From Microvirga arabica (lineage in GTDB: Bacteria > Pseudomonadota > Alphaproteobacteria > Rhizobiales > Beijerinckiaceae): DNA of 64,000 bases. The position numbers and the translations under genes are program-made. The stretch is from NCBI RefSeq assembly GCF_016811235.1, contig NZ_JAFBID010000014.1, positions 37,692 to 101,691 on the forward strand, in the 5' to 3' direction. Shown piece by piece: positions 37,112 through 45,050 of the stretch (positions are counted from its first letter, which is position 1; the number at the start of each line of letters is the position of its first letter). The notes beneath the pieces are model-generated. The model saw nothing but the letters and a program-made list of their open reading frames with translations, was not told the origin of the DNA and made no database searches.

Positions 37112-37696
37112 ATGCCTGATCCGAGCAACCCCTGGACAACCCTGTCCACCCAGCGTTTCTACGAAAGCCGCTACGTCGATGTGGATCAGGACGAGGTCCG
37201 ACATCGTTCCGGCACGGACCACCCCTACACCGCGCTCCGCTTCCGCATCTACGGCATTGCCGTGCTTCCCATCTTCGCTGACGGCACCACCTATCTCATC
37301 GGTCAGTACCGCTATCTCGCCCAACGCTACAGCTGGGAGCTCCCGCGCGGATCCGGCCTCAAGAGCGCCGTGCCACTCGAGACGGCTAAGCGGGAGCTGA
37401 AAGAAGAAACCGGCGCCGTAGCCGGACAATGGCTTGAGGTGCTCCGCCTGATGGTGTCGCCCGGCATCACCGACGAACTCGCCCCCTGCTTCGTGGCCTG
37501 GGACCTGGAGCAGGGAACGGCGGAGCCCGACCCGCAGGAAGATCTCGCCGTCCGGCGATTGCCATTCGGCGAGGCCGTGGCCGCCGCGCTCGACGGAACG
37601 ATTAGCGATGCGGCCAGCGTTGCCACCCTTCTCGCAGTGCAGGCTCGTGCAGCGGCCAACACCCTGCCGGCCGATCTCCTGACGCGTCTACGGTGA
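37112..37696 (+). CDS. Nudix hydrolase, ADP-ribose pyrophosphatase-like
   Basis: 194 aa with the complete Nudix box G-x5-E-x7-REL-x-EE-x-G (GSGLKSAVPLETAKRELKEE, then TG, about residues 90-112), preceded by QYRYLAQRYSWELPRGS, typical of enzymes that cut ADP-ribose or sugar nucleotides. A sugar-nucleotide role would fit the nearby glycan cluster, but this is inference. It converges with the regulator gene, 7 bp apart at the stops. Confidence 0.88.
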   Translation: MPDPSNPWTTLSTQRFYESRYVDVDQDEVRHRSGTDHPYTALRFRIYGIAVLPIFADGTTYLIGQYRYLAQRYSWELPRGSGLKSAVPLETAKRELKEETGAVAGQWLEVLRLMVSPGITDELAPCFVAWDLEQGTAEPDPQEDLAVRRLPFGEAVAAALDGTISDAASVATLLAVQARAAANTLPADLLTRLR

Positions 37697-37703
37697 CGGG
37701 CCT

Positions 37704-40700
37704 TCAGCGAGCGGCCGCTCGCTTCGTCTGAGCCGCCGTCGGCCAAAGCTGAGCGATCGTATCGGGCAGCCTCACATGGGGGAAAGCCGTTTGCAGGCGG
37801 TGCACGCGGAGCACCGTAGTGGGACTCGCGGGGTCACGCGCGATCAGGAAGCCAATGGCCTTGTTCACGACAATGCGCTCGAGCCGCTCCCGCTCCTCTG
37901 ACACCTTGTCGACGGCCACCCCGGGCAAGAACGGACCGCGATACAGCCGCAGGGCCTGATCAAAGGCTGCCATTCGCTCAGCTTCCCGGAGGTGATCCGC
38001 ACGCAATCGCCCCAAAGCCGCCAGCAGCCGCCCGAAGTCGGTGGCAACATGCTTCGGGTTGAGACGGATGTGATCGTCCTCCTGCAGGATCGCATCAGCC
38101 CCGAGGAGCTTGCGCAACCGATAAACAGTTGTGCGCAGCGTGTGCATGGCGCGATCGCCATCGAGCTCCGGCCAAAGCTGATCAGCGAGCAGATCCTGCG
38201 AAACGCCCTGCTCATGGGCCGGAATCAGAGACCACAGCAACTCCAGCGGCTTGCGCTGCGCCTTCCCCTGCCCGCCCCGAATTTTTTCGCCGTTGATCTT
38301 AATCACAAAGCCGCCCAAGCACTCGATCTCAACCGGAAAAGGCCATAGCTCATGAACAATGTCCCCCTCGGGCGGGCTCAAGGACCAAAGATCGATGAGG
38401 CGGCGCGTGATCGCAATATCGGCCCCCACACCCAGTGCGGCACTGGCCAATCGGCTTAAAGACGGAGCGTTCATGCCGGTGATCCGGCGGAAGCTCAAGG
38501 CACAGGCGGCTTTTGCTGTGCGCTCCCAATGCCCGACAAAATCGCTCATCCGCCCTTGAGCATGTGCCAGATAAGCCTCCGCCAAGGTTGCGTGCAGGGC
38601 GAAAATCGCATTGCGCGCGCTCTCCGCTAGATTGCGAAGCTCATCGATAGACGACCGCGCGCCCTCGTGACCCGTGGCAGCCATAGCCAGGGCCAGAAGC
38701 GAAATCTGGTTGCCAATCTCCTGGGACGATCCTGTGGCAATCGCGAGCTGGTAGGCTTTCTGGGCTTCCGCAATCGCCTGCCTATGATCTCCAGCACTGA
38801 GAGCCAAAGCGGCTCTCAAAGTGCGCGGGCCGGGATACTCAACCCGCCGGCTATGGTTGATGATCCTTTCGTACTGGTGCAGCGCTACCACCGCATCGTC
38901 GTGGCGACTGTCCGCTGCCAAAGCCTGAGAGAGAACCCAGTAGACGGTCGAAAGCCGATGGCTGATGCCCCATTTGTGCGCAAAGGCTTGTGCCTCGTCG
39001 GTGAGGCACCGCAGGGTCTCGCCATCGCCGTCACGGAAGGTCGCCGTCACGGCAGCATAATACCAGCTCAGGGTTGACAACGGCGGAATGTCGGCGCGTC
39101 CGACCAGCGGCCGCAGCGCATCGATCTGAAACCGACCGGCCTCGAGATCGCCGCGCCACCACAGGAGGTAGTTTGCGAGCAGGCTGCCGGTTGAAAGCTG
39201 GAGCGTCGGCGGCAGGAGCGGCATAACCTGCTTCAGCTCAGCTTCAGCGCTGGGTACGCCAGGATGCGTCGGCTCACCGAGGAGCAGCGCGAGAGAGCGT
39301 GCAACCACCAACTGGTGCCGAACCGGATCAGGGACCCCACTCATCCCATCGAGAGCGGGGCCGGTCTCCGCAACGAGCGCTACCAGACGGGTGTCCACTG
39401 ACCAATCCGTCAGGGCTGCCCTGACCTCACCGTACACGGATTGCGCGTACAGGGATGCCTCGGATGCGGGGTCAAGGCTGCGCCGGAGTGCAGCGAAGTT
39501 CTCTCGGGCAGCTTGAGGCTCAAAAGGCAGGCGGGCATAGGCCTGAAAGATCCGTATCGCCGGCTCAGCCTGCGTGCGGTCGGGCATCATGGTAATGAGC
39601 TGGAGAAGCTCACGGTTTTGGCCTGTGCCGATGAGCTCCTGTGCCCGCTCAAGCACAAGGCTCATCATTTCATCATGCGCTTCGGCCTTGGCGATCAATT
39701 GGGCGCCAGCCAGTAGGTCGTCCCGCTCAATCAGCAGCCGTCCGGTCCTGAGGCGCGCCTTGCGTAAATCGTCGGGAGGCAGGTTAGTCTCGGCCGCCGC
39801 CATGAGCCAGTCGTGTAAGAGATCGTGCTTACGAAATGTGCCGTTCACGAGCCGTGTCACTAAGCTGCGTTCCTCGGCCAGGCGCGCTATGGCGACCGTC
39901 GCGTCGGGGCCGCCGAGCGCGTACCACTCCTCCTCTTGGCCGACCTGTAGGAATGCCGTTGCCAGCAAACCTTTCCGTTCACCCTCCCGATTGCTGCGAA
40001 AAAACTCCGAGAACTCAGGCGGGGGACGCGCTGATAGGCGCCTCAAAGGCAGTCTGGATGACGGCGCGACGACCAGATCGGCGATCCAATGGCCGGAGCG
40101 CCGCAACTGGCTCAAAAAGGCACTTTCGGTCAACTCTGAGGATCCGAGGTCGCGTTTAAAATCTTCAAACTCATCCGCTTGAACGCGGAGATCTGTAATC
40201 TGGCTCAGGCGTGATTTCGGCAGGGCCGCGACTAGGCAATCAGGCGGATTTTGCCGTGACAGACAAAGCACCTGATCTCCGTCGCGCAGCCGTTCTACCA
40301 AAAGCGGCAGAACACACAGCAGTGCAGCGTCTGGGGCTAGGCTGTGGAGATCATCGAAGATGAACAGATATGGGGGTCGCACCTCGTTTTGCAGCAGCGC
40401 CTCGAACCAACTCTCAGCAAACTCGTGCAAGCCTGGGAGAGCCTCTGGGGTGAGATTGGGAAGCGCATCAACAGGCGCATCCGGCAAATGCGCAACCGCT
40501 CGTTTGAGGAACTGGAAGAACAAACAGGGATCTGCATCGGTCTCGTCGAGACGGTACCAAACCCCATGCCCTTGCGACGCCTGATTAAAGCCAGAGTGCA
40601 GCCAGGTGGCGGCAATTGAGGATTTTCCAGCTCCAGGGGGAGCTGTAATCCAGATAAGGCTGCGTGGCGCTCGCCTGAGCTCTTCGAAAAAGCGACGACG

Positions 40701-40760
40701 TGAGACCAAGCCGCGAGGTTCAGGCGGAACAATTTTGCTGGGAAGGCTAGACGAAACCAA
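37704..40760 (-). CDS. Large MalT-like ATPase with C-terminal SARP/BTAD regulatory domain
   Basis: 1018 aa. Residues 15-330 form a STAND-type NTPase (Walker A ITAPPGAGKSSIAA, Walker B LFIFDDLH). A long helical TPR-like region spans about 340-830. The C-terminus has a winged helix (IECLGGFVIKINGEKIRGG ... LLADQLWPELDGDRAMHTLR) and a BTAD-type helical domain (LRLYRGPFLPG). Such proteins are ligand-gated activators; here the DNA-binding domain is at the C-terminus. It is the only large regulator in the island and may control the surface cluster, though its winged helix would suit direct-repeat sites. Target unproven. Confidence 0.82.
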   Translation of the reverse strand: MVSSSLPSKIVPPEPRGLVSRRRFFEELRRAPRSLIWITAPPGAGKSSIAATWLHSGFNQASQGHGVWYRLDETDADPCLFFQFLKRAVAHLPDAPVDALPNLTPEALPGLHEFAESWFEALLQNEVRPPYLFIFDDLHSLAPDAALLCVLPLLVERLRDGDQVLCLSRQNPPDCLVAALPKSRLSQITDLRVQADEFEDFKRDLGSSELTESAFLSQLRRSGHWIADLVVAPSSRLPLRRLSARPPPEFSEFFRSNREGERKGLLATAFLQVGQEEEWYALGGPDATVAIARLAEERSLVTRLVNGTFRKHDLLHDWLMAAAETNLPPDDLRKARLRTGRLLIERDDLLAGAQLIAKAEAHDEMMSLVLERAQELIGTGQNRELLQLITMMPDRTQAEPAIRIFQAYARLPFEPQAARENFAALRRSLDPASEASLYAQSVYGEVRAALTDWSVDTRLVALVAETGPALDGMSGVPDPVRHQLVVARSLALLLGEPTHPGVPSAEAELKQVMPLLPPTLQLSTGSLLANYLLWWRGDLEAGRFQIDALRPLVGRADIPPLSTLSWYYAAVTATFRDGDGETLRCLTDEAQAFAHKWGISHRLSTVYWVLSQALAADSRHDDAVVALHQYERIINHSRRVEYPGPRTLRAALALSAGDHRQAIAEAQKAYQLAIATGSSQEIGNQISLLALAMAATGHEGARSSIDELRNLAESARNAIFALHATLAEAYLAHAQGRMSDFVGHWERTAKAACALSFRRITGMNAPSLSRLASAALGVGADIAITRRLIDLWSLSPPEGDIVHELWPFPVEIECLGGFVIKINGEKIRGGQGKAQRKPLELLWSLIPAHEQGVSQDLLADQLWPELDGDRAMHTLRTTVYRLRKLLGADAILQEDDHIRLNPKHVATDFGRLLAALGRLRADHLREAERMAAFDQALRLYRGPFLPGVAVDKVSEERERLERIVVNKAIGFLIARDPASPTTVLRVHRLQTAFPHVRLPDTIAQLWPTAAQTKRAAAR

Positions 40761-41178
40761 GATGCTATCCGAATACGTTCTTTAATGAGCAATCAAACTG
40801 GTCGTTGTTCTCCGAACAATGATCGATTTGCCGACTTTTGATCTGAGGGATAGCTGCCTCGCTTTTCCGTCCATGCGTGATATCCACATACTACTCACGG
40901 CAGCACACACAAACAAGCTGGGAGAGTGACGGATTGTAGCAGTGCCTGCTGAACCGGCCGGCGATGAAGTCATAAAATTGATTCGAGCTCTAGCCCGAGC
41001 GAGTTGCCTTGCAGTCCCCTCCCGATCGCTCAATAGACGACGCCATGTACTGAAGGGTAAGTGTCGCCGGACGTAGGACAGCGCTGCAAAATTTTAGTTT
41101 CGTGCCTCGCGGCAACAGCCGCTGCGCTACGGGTCCAGAACAACGCGGCTGACAAAACAGGCGCCATGGTTTTGTCTG
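40761..41178. other. Gap between the regulator and the CD-NTase remnant
   Basis: 418 bp; no effector gene is visible after the CD-NTase. Minus-strand frames at 40782-41221 have no family features. The promoter of the regulator should lie in the part near 40761. Confidence 0.45.
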
Positions 41179-42032
41179 CTAGCGAAATGCCGAAAAACTG
41201 CCGTTGAAGATGCGATCCCACAGGAGGAAAGCGGCAGGAGTGCCTCCACCAAAATTGAGAGTTACCGCCTCCCTCGACAATGCAGCTGTATCTCTGATTT
41301 TTGAGAGGGCCTCCATTTGATCAGGAGCCGTCTTACAGGGATGAGGAATTCTCCGTGCATCTTGGGACCAAGATAAGGCGCCAGGCTCGTGGCTGCGGTT
41401 GTCTCGAACACGTTGCGCAGATCGATATCGTAGATGATCGCTTCCTGTCCCCTCGCGTACTCGGCAGCGACAAGCTCGAGATAAAATGAGCTTATCGGTA
41501 CACTGCGCAAATGCTTCCAGCCTTTGAGAAAACGGATCAGTGATCTCGCCCTGCCTCCATGCCCCGGATCGACAGCGCGCAAATATTCATTGTGAGCGTC
41601 GGGCGCTGCCGATATCCAACCGCCAGAGCTATCAGGTATCACGAACCGCCGGAACCCGCGCTCGGTCAGCCCAACGTCATAAACCGGCATGACCTTTGTC
41701 GACTCTGAGGGATCCTGGCCACAAGGGAGGACAACAGCCGGAGAATCGGAGCGGACGCCGGTGTTGGGGAACCTACTTCGAAGCGCAGCGGCAGCAGTGA
41801 CGAGGAGCCGATGCGAGTCACAGCGGGGAGAAGATTCCGGGATGACAGCAAAATAATCGACGTCGCTGTATCCGAAAACGTTGGTCCCATTCTCAAAGGA
41901 ACCAACGCGGAAGAAGCCTGTGAACCCGGACTCCCCGCGGAGCTTTTGGCTCGTGGCGGCTTCGGTTTCAGCGGGTGTGGCCGATAGACATTCGAGAAAC
42001 TGGTCGAAAGCGGCGTTGATCGTCGTCGCCAC
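41179..42032 (-). pseudogene. CD-NTase (SMODS-type nucleotidyltransferase), frameshifted
   Basis: Frame one from GTG 42032 (AGGGG 5 bp upstream) shows the CD-NTase core: FFRVGSFENGTNVFGYSDVD, SDVDYFAVIP (metal-binding Asp pair), FLKGWKHL, PISSFYLELVAAEYA. After KMHG it runs into unrelated sequence and stops at 41262. In the -1 frame the family's C-terminus continues (IPHPCKTAPDQMEALSKIRD and FLLWDRIFNGSF) to TAG 41179-41181. So one base is missing near 41352. The usual third acid before VMPV also appears to be a Lys, by my memory of the consensus. In CBASS such enzymes make cyclic oligonucleotide signals; no effector is next to it. Either a decayed or a frameshift-regulated gene, or a sequencing error. 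Confidence 0.72.
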
Positions 42033-42066
42033 GGTCACCCCTGAATAATCTGAGGCGCGCCGTTTT

Positions 42067-42080
42067 GTGCCCCCAGCGTG
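42067..42080. repeat. Candidate integrase arm site, right
   Basis: The same gtgcccccagcgtg 14-mer as at 1240-1253, extended here by a second cgtgcccccag copy (42077-42087). It lies 72 bp inside attR and just upstream of the CD-NTase start. Confidence 0.5.
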
Positions 42081-42151
42081 CCCCCAGACTTCTCGCGGAA
42101 GCTTCCAACCCACGAGCTCGAGAACAAAAGGATTGTATTTGTAAGGAGATA

Positions 42152-42202
42152 AGTGGTGCCCAGGGACGGAGTCGAACCGCCGACACTGCGATTTTCAGTC
42201 GC
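42152..42202. repeat. attR, shared with the tRNA-Phe 3' half
   Basis: 51 bp identical to attL at 1074-1124. The repeat ends in the anticodon stem; beyond it, only this copy continues into the rest of the tRNA. Confidence 0.93.
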
Positions 42203-42229
42203 ATGCTCTACCAACTGAGCTACCTGGGC
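42154..42229 (-). tRNA. tRNA-Phe (GAA)
   Basis: A full cloverleaf on the minus strand: acceptor GCCCAGG/CCTGGGC, D-arm GCTC AGTTGGTA GAGC, anticodon loop CTGAAAA (GAA), T-arm GGCGG TTCGACT CCGTC, discriminator A and encoded CCA. It is the integration target of the island and remains intact because its 3' end is supplied by the island copy. Confidence 0.96.
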
Positions 42230-42331
42230 ATCCGATGCGCGGCAAGGCCGTGCGCGTCGTGGAGGGGTGTATAGTCAGACTAGGACCCTCTGTCCAGCGG
42301 GTCGAGGGAGAAAAATGCGAACGGGATCGGA

Positions 42332-42535
42332 TCAGGTCTCCCGGCGATCCTCATCCGGGTCGTCGGGCTCGCTCTCGACGACCGGGATGGCATAGCTGCC
42401 GGTCAGCCAGCGGTTCAGGTCTACGTCGGCGCAGCGCCGGGAGCAGAACGGTCGGAATTGCGGCTCTGCGGGCTTGCCGCAGATCGGGCATTTGCCGGTG
42501 GAGGCCATGGGCTTGTTCTCGTTGGCGGCGTTCAT
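42332..42535 (-). CDS. yacG: DNA gyrase inhibitor YacG
   Basis: 67 aa with the YacG zinc site: KCPICGKPA (C-x2-C) and PFCSRRCADVDLNRWL (C-x3-C), followed by an acidic tail. YacG binds GyrB and blocks gyrase binding to DNA. It follows maf on the same strand, the common arrangement in alphaproteobacteria. Confidence 0.9.
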   Translation of the reverse strand: MNAANENKPMASTGKCPICGKPAEPQFRPFCSRRCADVDLNRWLTGSYAIPVVESEPDDPDEDRRET

Positions 42536-42620
42536 CCCTCGCCTCCTTGTTCTTCACGAGCGGCAACGTGGTGGCCGCCTGCGCCCGATGCAAGACCGAG
42601 CTGTGCTTCGGGAGGTCGCG

Positions 42621-43298
42621 TCAGGCCGCATCGAGCCAGGAGGAGCGGACGGGGTAGCCCTCTCCGTCGAGCAGGGCGACGGATTCGTAAAGGGGCAGGC
42701 CGACCACGTTGGTGTAGGAACCGACGAGCTTGACCACGAAGGTGCCGGCGAGCCCCTGGATGGCATAGCCACCGGCCTTGCCGCGCCACTCGCCCGAGGC
42801 GATATAGCGCTCGAATTCATCCCGCGACAGGCGCTTGAAACGCACCCTGGTTTCCACGAAGCGTTCGCGGATCGTGTCCTTGGGGGTGATCAGGCAGACT
42901 GACGTGTAGACCCGGTGCTGGCGGCCCGAGAGCAGGCGCAGGCAGCCTGCGGCCTCGTCGGCCACTTCCGCCTTGGGTAGAACCCGCTTGCCGACCACCA
43001 CGACCGTATCGGCCGAGAGAATATAGGAATTCGCCAGGTCCTCGCGGGTGCGGGCCACCCGCCGGGCCACCTCGGCCTTCGAGCGGGCCAGGCGCTTGGC
43101 CAGCTCCTTGGCACTCTCGTTCTTCAGGGGTGTCTCGTCCACGTCGGCCGGCAGGAGCGCATCGGGCTCGATGCCAGCCTGCTGGAGAAGAGCGAGCCTG
43201 CGGGGCGAGGCGGATGCGAGAACGAGCTTGGAGCGCGCGCTGGGATTCGACACCTCTGAAGACGACGCCACTTTTTTCTCCACGGACCGGGATTTCAC
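42621..43298 (-). CDS. maf: Maf-like nucleoside triphosphate pyrophosphatase
   Basis: 225 aa. Maf signatures: [25 protein letters not shown], and the catalytic [15 protein letters not shown]; later the [18 protein letters not shown] segment and [11 protein letters not shown]. It hydrolyses non-canonical or methylated nucleotides such as dTTP/UTP or m7GTP, depending on subgroup. The first 24 residues before the core are poorly conserved in kind, so the true start may be later. Upstream of yacG in one operon. Confidence 0.9.
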   Translation of the reverse strand: MKSRSVEKKVASSSEVSNPSARSKLVLASASPRRLALLQQAGIEPDALLPADVDETPLKNESAKELAKRLARSKAEVARRVARTREDLANSYILSADTVVVVGKRVLPKAEVADEAAGCLRLLSGRQHRVYTSVCLITPKDTIRERFVETRVRFKRLSRDEFERYIASGEWRGKAGGYAIQGLAGTFVVKLVGSYTNVVGLPLYESVALLDGEGYPVRSSWLDAA

Positions 43299-43341
43299 GA
43301 AGGCTTAGACCGGTGACAACATGGCACCGGCAGGGTCTGAA

Positions 43342-44181
43342 TCAAGCGGCCGGAGGCTCCGGCTCGGAGCTTGCTGGCTGAGGCTGCGCCGCATGGGCGC
43401 GGTCGAGTTGGCGATAGCGCATGACGCTTAAGGGGATTGAGCCGAGGAACAGCACAGTGATGGCGGTGAGCATCTCCCAGGGGAAGTTCGCCAGAAGCCC
43501 GAACACCGCTGCCGACAGGACGAAGATCGGCAGAACCCAATGGCGCGGCACCCTCAATCCGATGGTCTTGCCCGAATAGACCGGAATGGTGGACACCATT
43601 AGGAAGGCGAGCCCGAGCAGATAAACCAGCGCGATAGGAGCGGCTGCAGGGCCCATCGGCACGCCCAGGAACGAGAGGTAGAGGGGCAGCATCGAGGTCA
43701 GTGCACCTGCCGGGGCCGGCATGCCGGTGAAGAAGTTCTTCTTCCACTCGGGCCGGTGAGGATCGTCCAGCATGACGTTGAAGCGGGCGAGACGCAGCAC
43801 CATGGCGATGGCGAAGACCAGCACGGCGATCCACCCGACCGCCTTCAGCTCGTGCAAAAGGAAGCTGTAGAGGATGAGGGCCGGCGTCACGCCGAAATTG
43901 ACGAAATCCGCCAGCGAGTCGAGTTCCGCGCCGAACCGGGACGTACCCTTGAGCATGCGCGCCACCCGGCCGTCGATCCCATCCAGAAGCGCCGCCACCA
44001 CGATGGCAACGACGGCCGGCTCGTAGCGCCCCTCGAAGGCCAGCCTGATCGCGGTGAGCCCCAGGCACAGGGCAATCAGCGTAATGATGTTCGGAATGAT
44101 GACCCGGACCGGAACCGGCTTGAAGAGCCGCTTGCGCGGCTCATTCGGATCAGGGGCGAAGGGAGGGAAAAGATCGCTCAT
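43342..44181 (-). CDS. pssA: CDP-diacylglycerol-serine O-phosphatidyltransferase
   Basis: 279 aa from ATG 44181 (the upstream frame lacks family sequence). The CDP-alcohol phosphotransferase motif D-G-x2-A-R-x8-G-x3-D-x3-D is present: DGIDGRVARMLKGTSRFGAE, then LDSLAD. About eight hydrophobic segments follow. It joins serine to CDP-diacylglycerol to make phosphatidylserine. The next gene downstream is on the other side of the pathway: psd lies 111 bp upstream in the same strand, so the two enzymes of phosphatidylethanolamine synthesis are paired. Confidence 0.93.
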   Translation of the reverse strand: MSDLFPPFAPDPNEPRKRLFKPVPVRVIIPNIITLIALCLGLTAIRLAFEGRYEPAVVAIVVAALLDGIDGRVARMLKGTSRFGAELDSLADFVNFGVTPALILYSFLLHELKAVGWIAVLVFAIAMVLRLARFNVMLDDPHRPEWKKNFFTGMPAPAGALTSMLPLYLSFLGVPMGPAAAPIALVYLLGLAFLMVSTIPVYSGKTIGLRVPRHWVLPIFVLSAAVFGLLANFPWEMLTAITVLFLGSIPLSVMRYRQLDRAHAAQPQPASSEPEPPAA

Positions 44182-44291
44182 GCCATGACATCTAGGGGTT
44201 GCCAGCTTAACCGGCAACCGAGAACGGAGGTGTTTCCCCTGTTGTGGGAACAGCTCCGCCCCTTTCTGACACCCGTTCTCCCGAAAACGGA

Positions 44292-44993
44292 CTACCCGAC
44301 CCGGTACTCCCGTGCGGGCTCGTTGGCGGTCAGGTCCGCCAGCACCGTCTCGCCCGCAACGGCCGTCTGTCCGAGGCCGACGAGGACCTGGGCGTTGAGC
44401 GGCACGAAGATGTCGAGGCGCGAGCCGAAGCGGATCAGGCCGAAGCGCTCGCCGGTGCTCAGGTGATTACCCACCTTCACGAAGGACACGATGCGGCGAG
44501 CCACGAGGCCGGCGATCTGGACCACGCCGATCTTGGTGTTCGCCGTCTCGATCACGAGAGCGTTGCGCTCGTTGTCCTCGCTCGCCTTGTCGAGCTCCGC
44601 GTTGAGGAACAGGCCCGGCGTATAGAGGATCTGGGTGATGCGGCCCGTGACCGGCGCGCGGTTCACGTGGCAATCGAACACGTTCATGAACACCGAGATG
44701 CGGGTCATGGGCTCGGGCGGCAGGTCGAGCTCGGCCGGGGGCACCGCCGTGGTGATCAGGTTCACACGGCCGTCGGCCGGAGAGACCACGAGACCTTCAC
44801 GGACAGGCGTCACCCGCGGCGGGTCGCGGAAGAAGTAGCAGACCCACACGGTCAGGATGGTGCCGATCCAGCCGAGCGGCGACCAGAGCCAGGCCAGCAC
44901 GAGCGTCGCGAACAGCGCGATCAGGATGAAGGGATAGCCCTCCTTGTGGATCGGCACGAAGATGCGGCGCATCGATTCCAGGACATCGGTCAT
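44292..44993 (-). CDS. psd: Phosphatidylserine decarboxylase proenzyme
   Basis: 233 aa, the short type of many alphaproteobacteria. Two membrane segments at the N-terminus ([17 protein letters not shown]) are followed by VSPADGRV and [13 protein letters not shown], and the self-cleavage motif [11 protein letters not shown] where the bond before Ser makes the pyruvoyl group. It converts phosphatidylserine to phosphatidylethanolamine in the inner membrane. First gene of the psd-pssA pair. Confidence 0.95.
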   Translation of the reverse strand: MTDVLESMRRIFVPIHKEGYPFILIALFATLVLAWLWSPLGWIGTILTVWVCYFFRDPPRVTPVREGLVVSPADGRVNLITTAVPPAELDLPPEPMTRISVFMNVFDCHVNRAPVTGRITQILYTPGLFLNAELDKASEDNERNALVIETANTKIGVVQIAGLVARRIVSFVKVGNHLSTGERFGLIRFGSRLDIFVPLNAQVLVGLGQTAVAGETVLADLTANEPAREYRVG

Positions 44994-45050
44994 TTTTTAC
45001 TCAAGCCTTAAAAGCGTTTGCGTGGGGATGGCAGGCGGGAGCGCCTGTTG

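Larger units (their letters stand above)
1074..42202. mobile_element. 41-kb genomic island integrated in tRNA-Phe
   Basis: The element is bounded by a perfect 51-bp direct repeat (1074-1124 and 42152-42202) that corresponds to the 3' part of tRNA-Phe(GAA) including CCA. A tyrosine integrase lies just inside the left repeat, followed by an excisionase-like HTH gene and a primase. Cargo: adhesin, RTX protein and T1SS, a glycosyltransferase cluster, a large regulator, IS elements and a broken CD-NTase. Outside the right repeat the gene order returns to housekeeping genes. No conjugation or virion genes were recognised, so any transfer would depend on a helper or on other routes. Confidence 0.88.
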
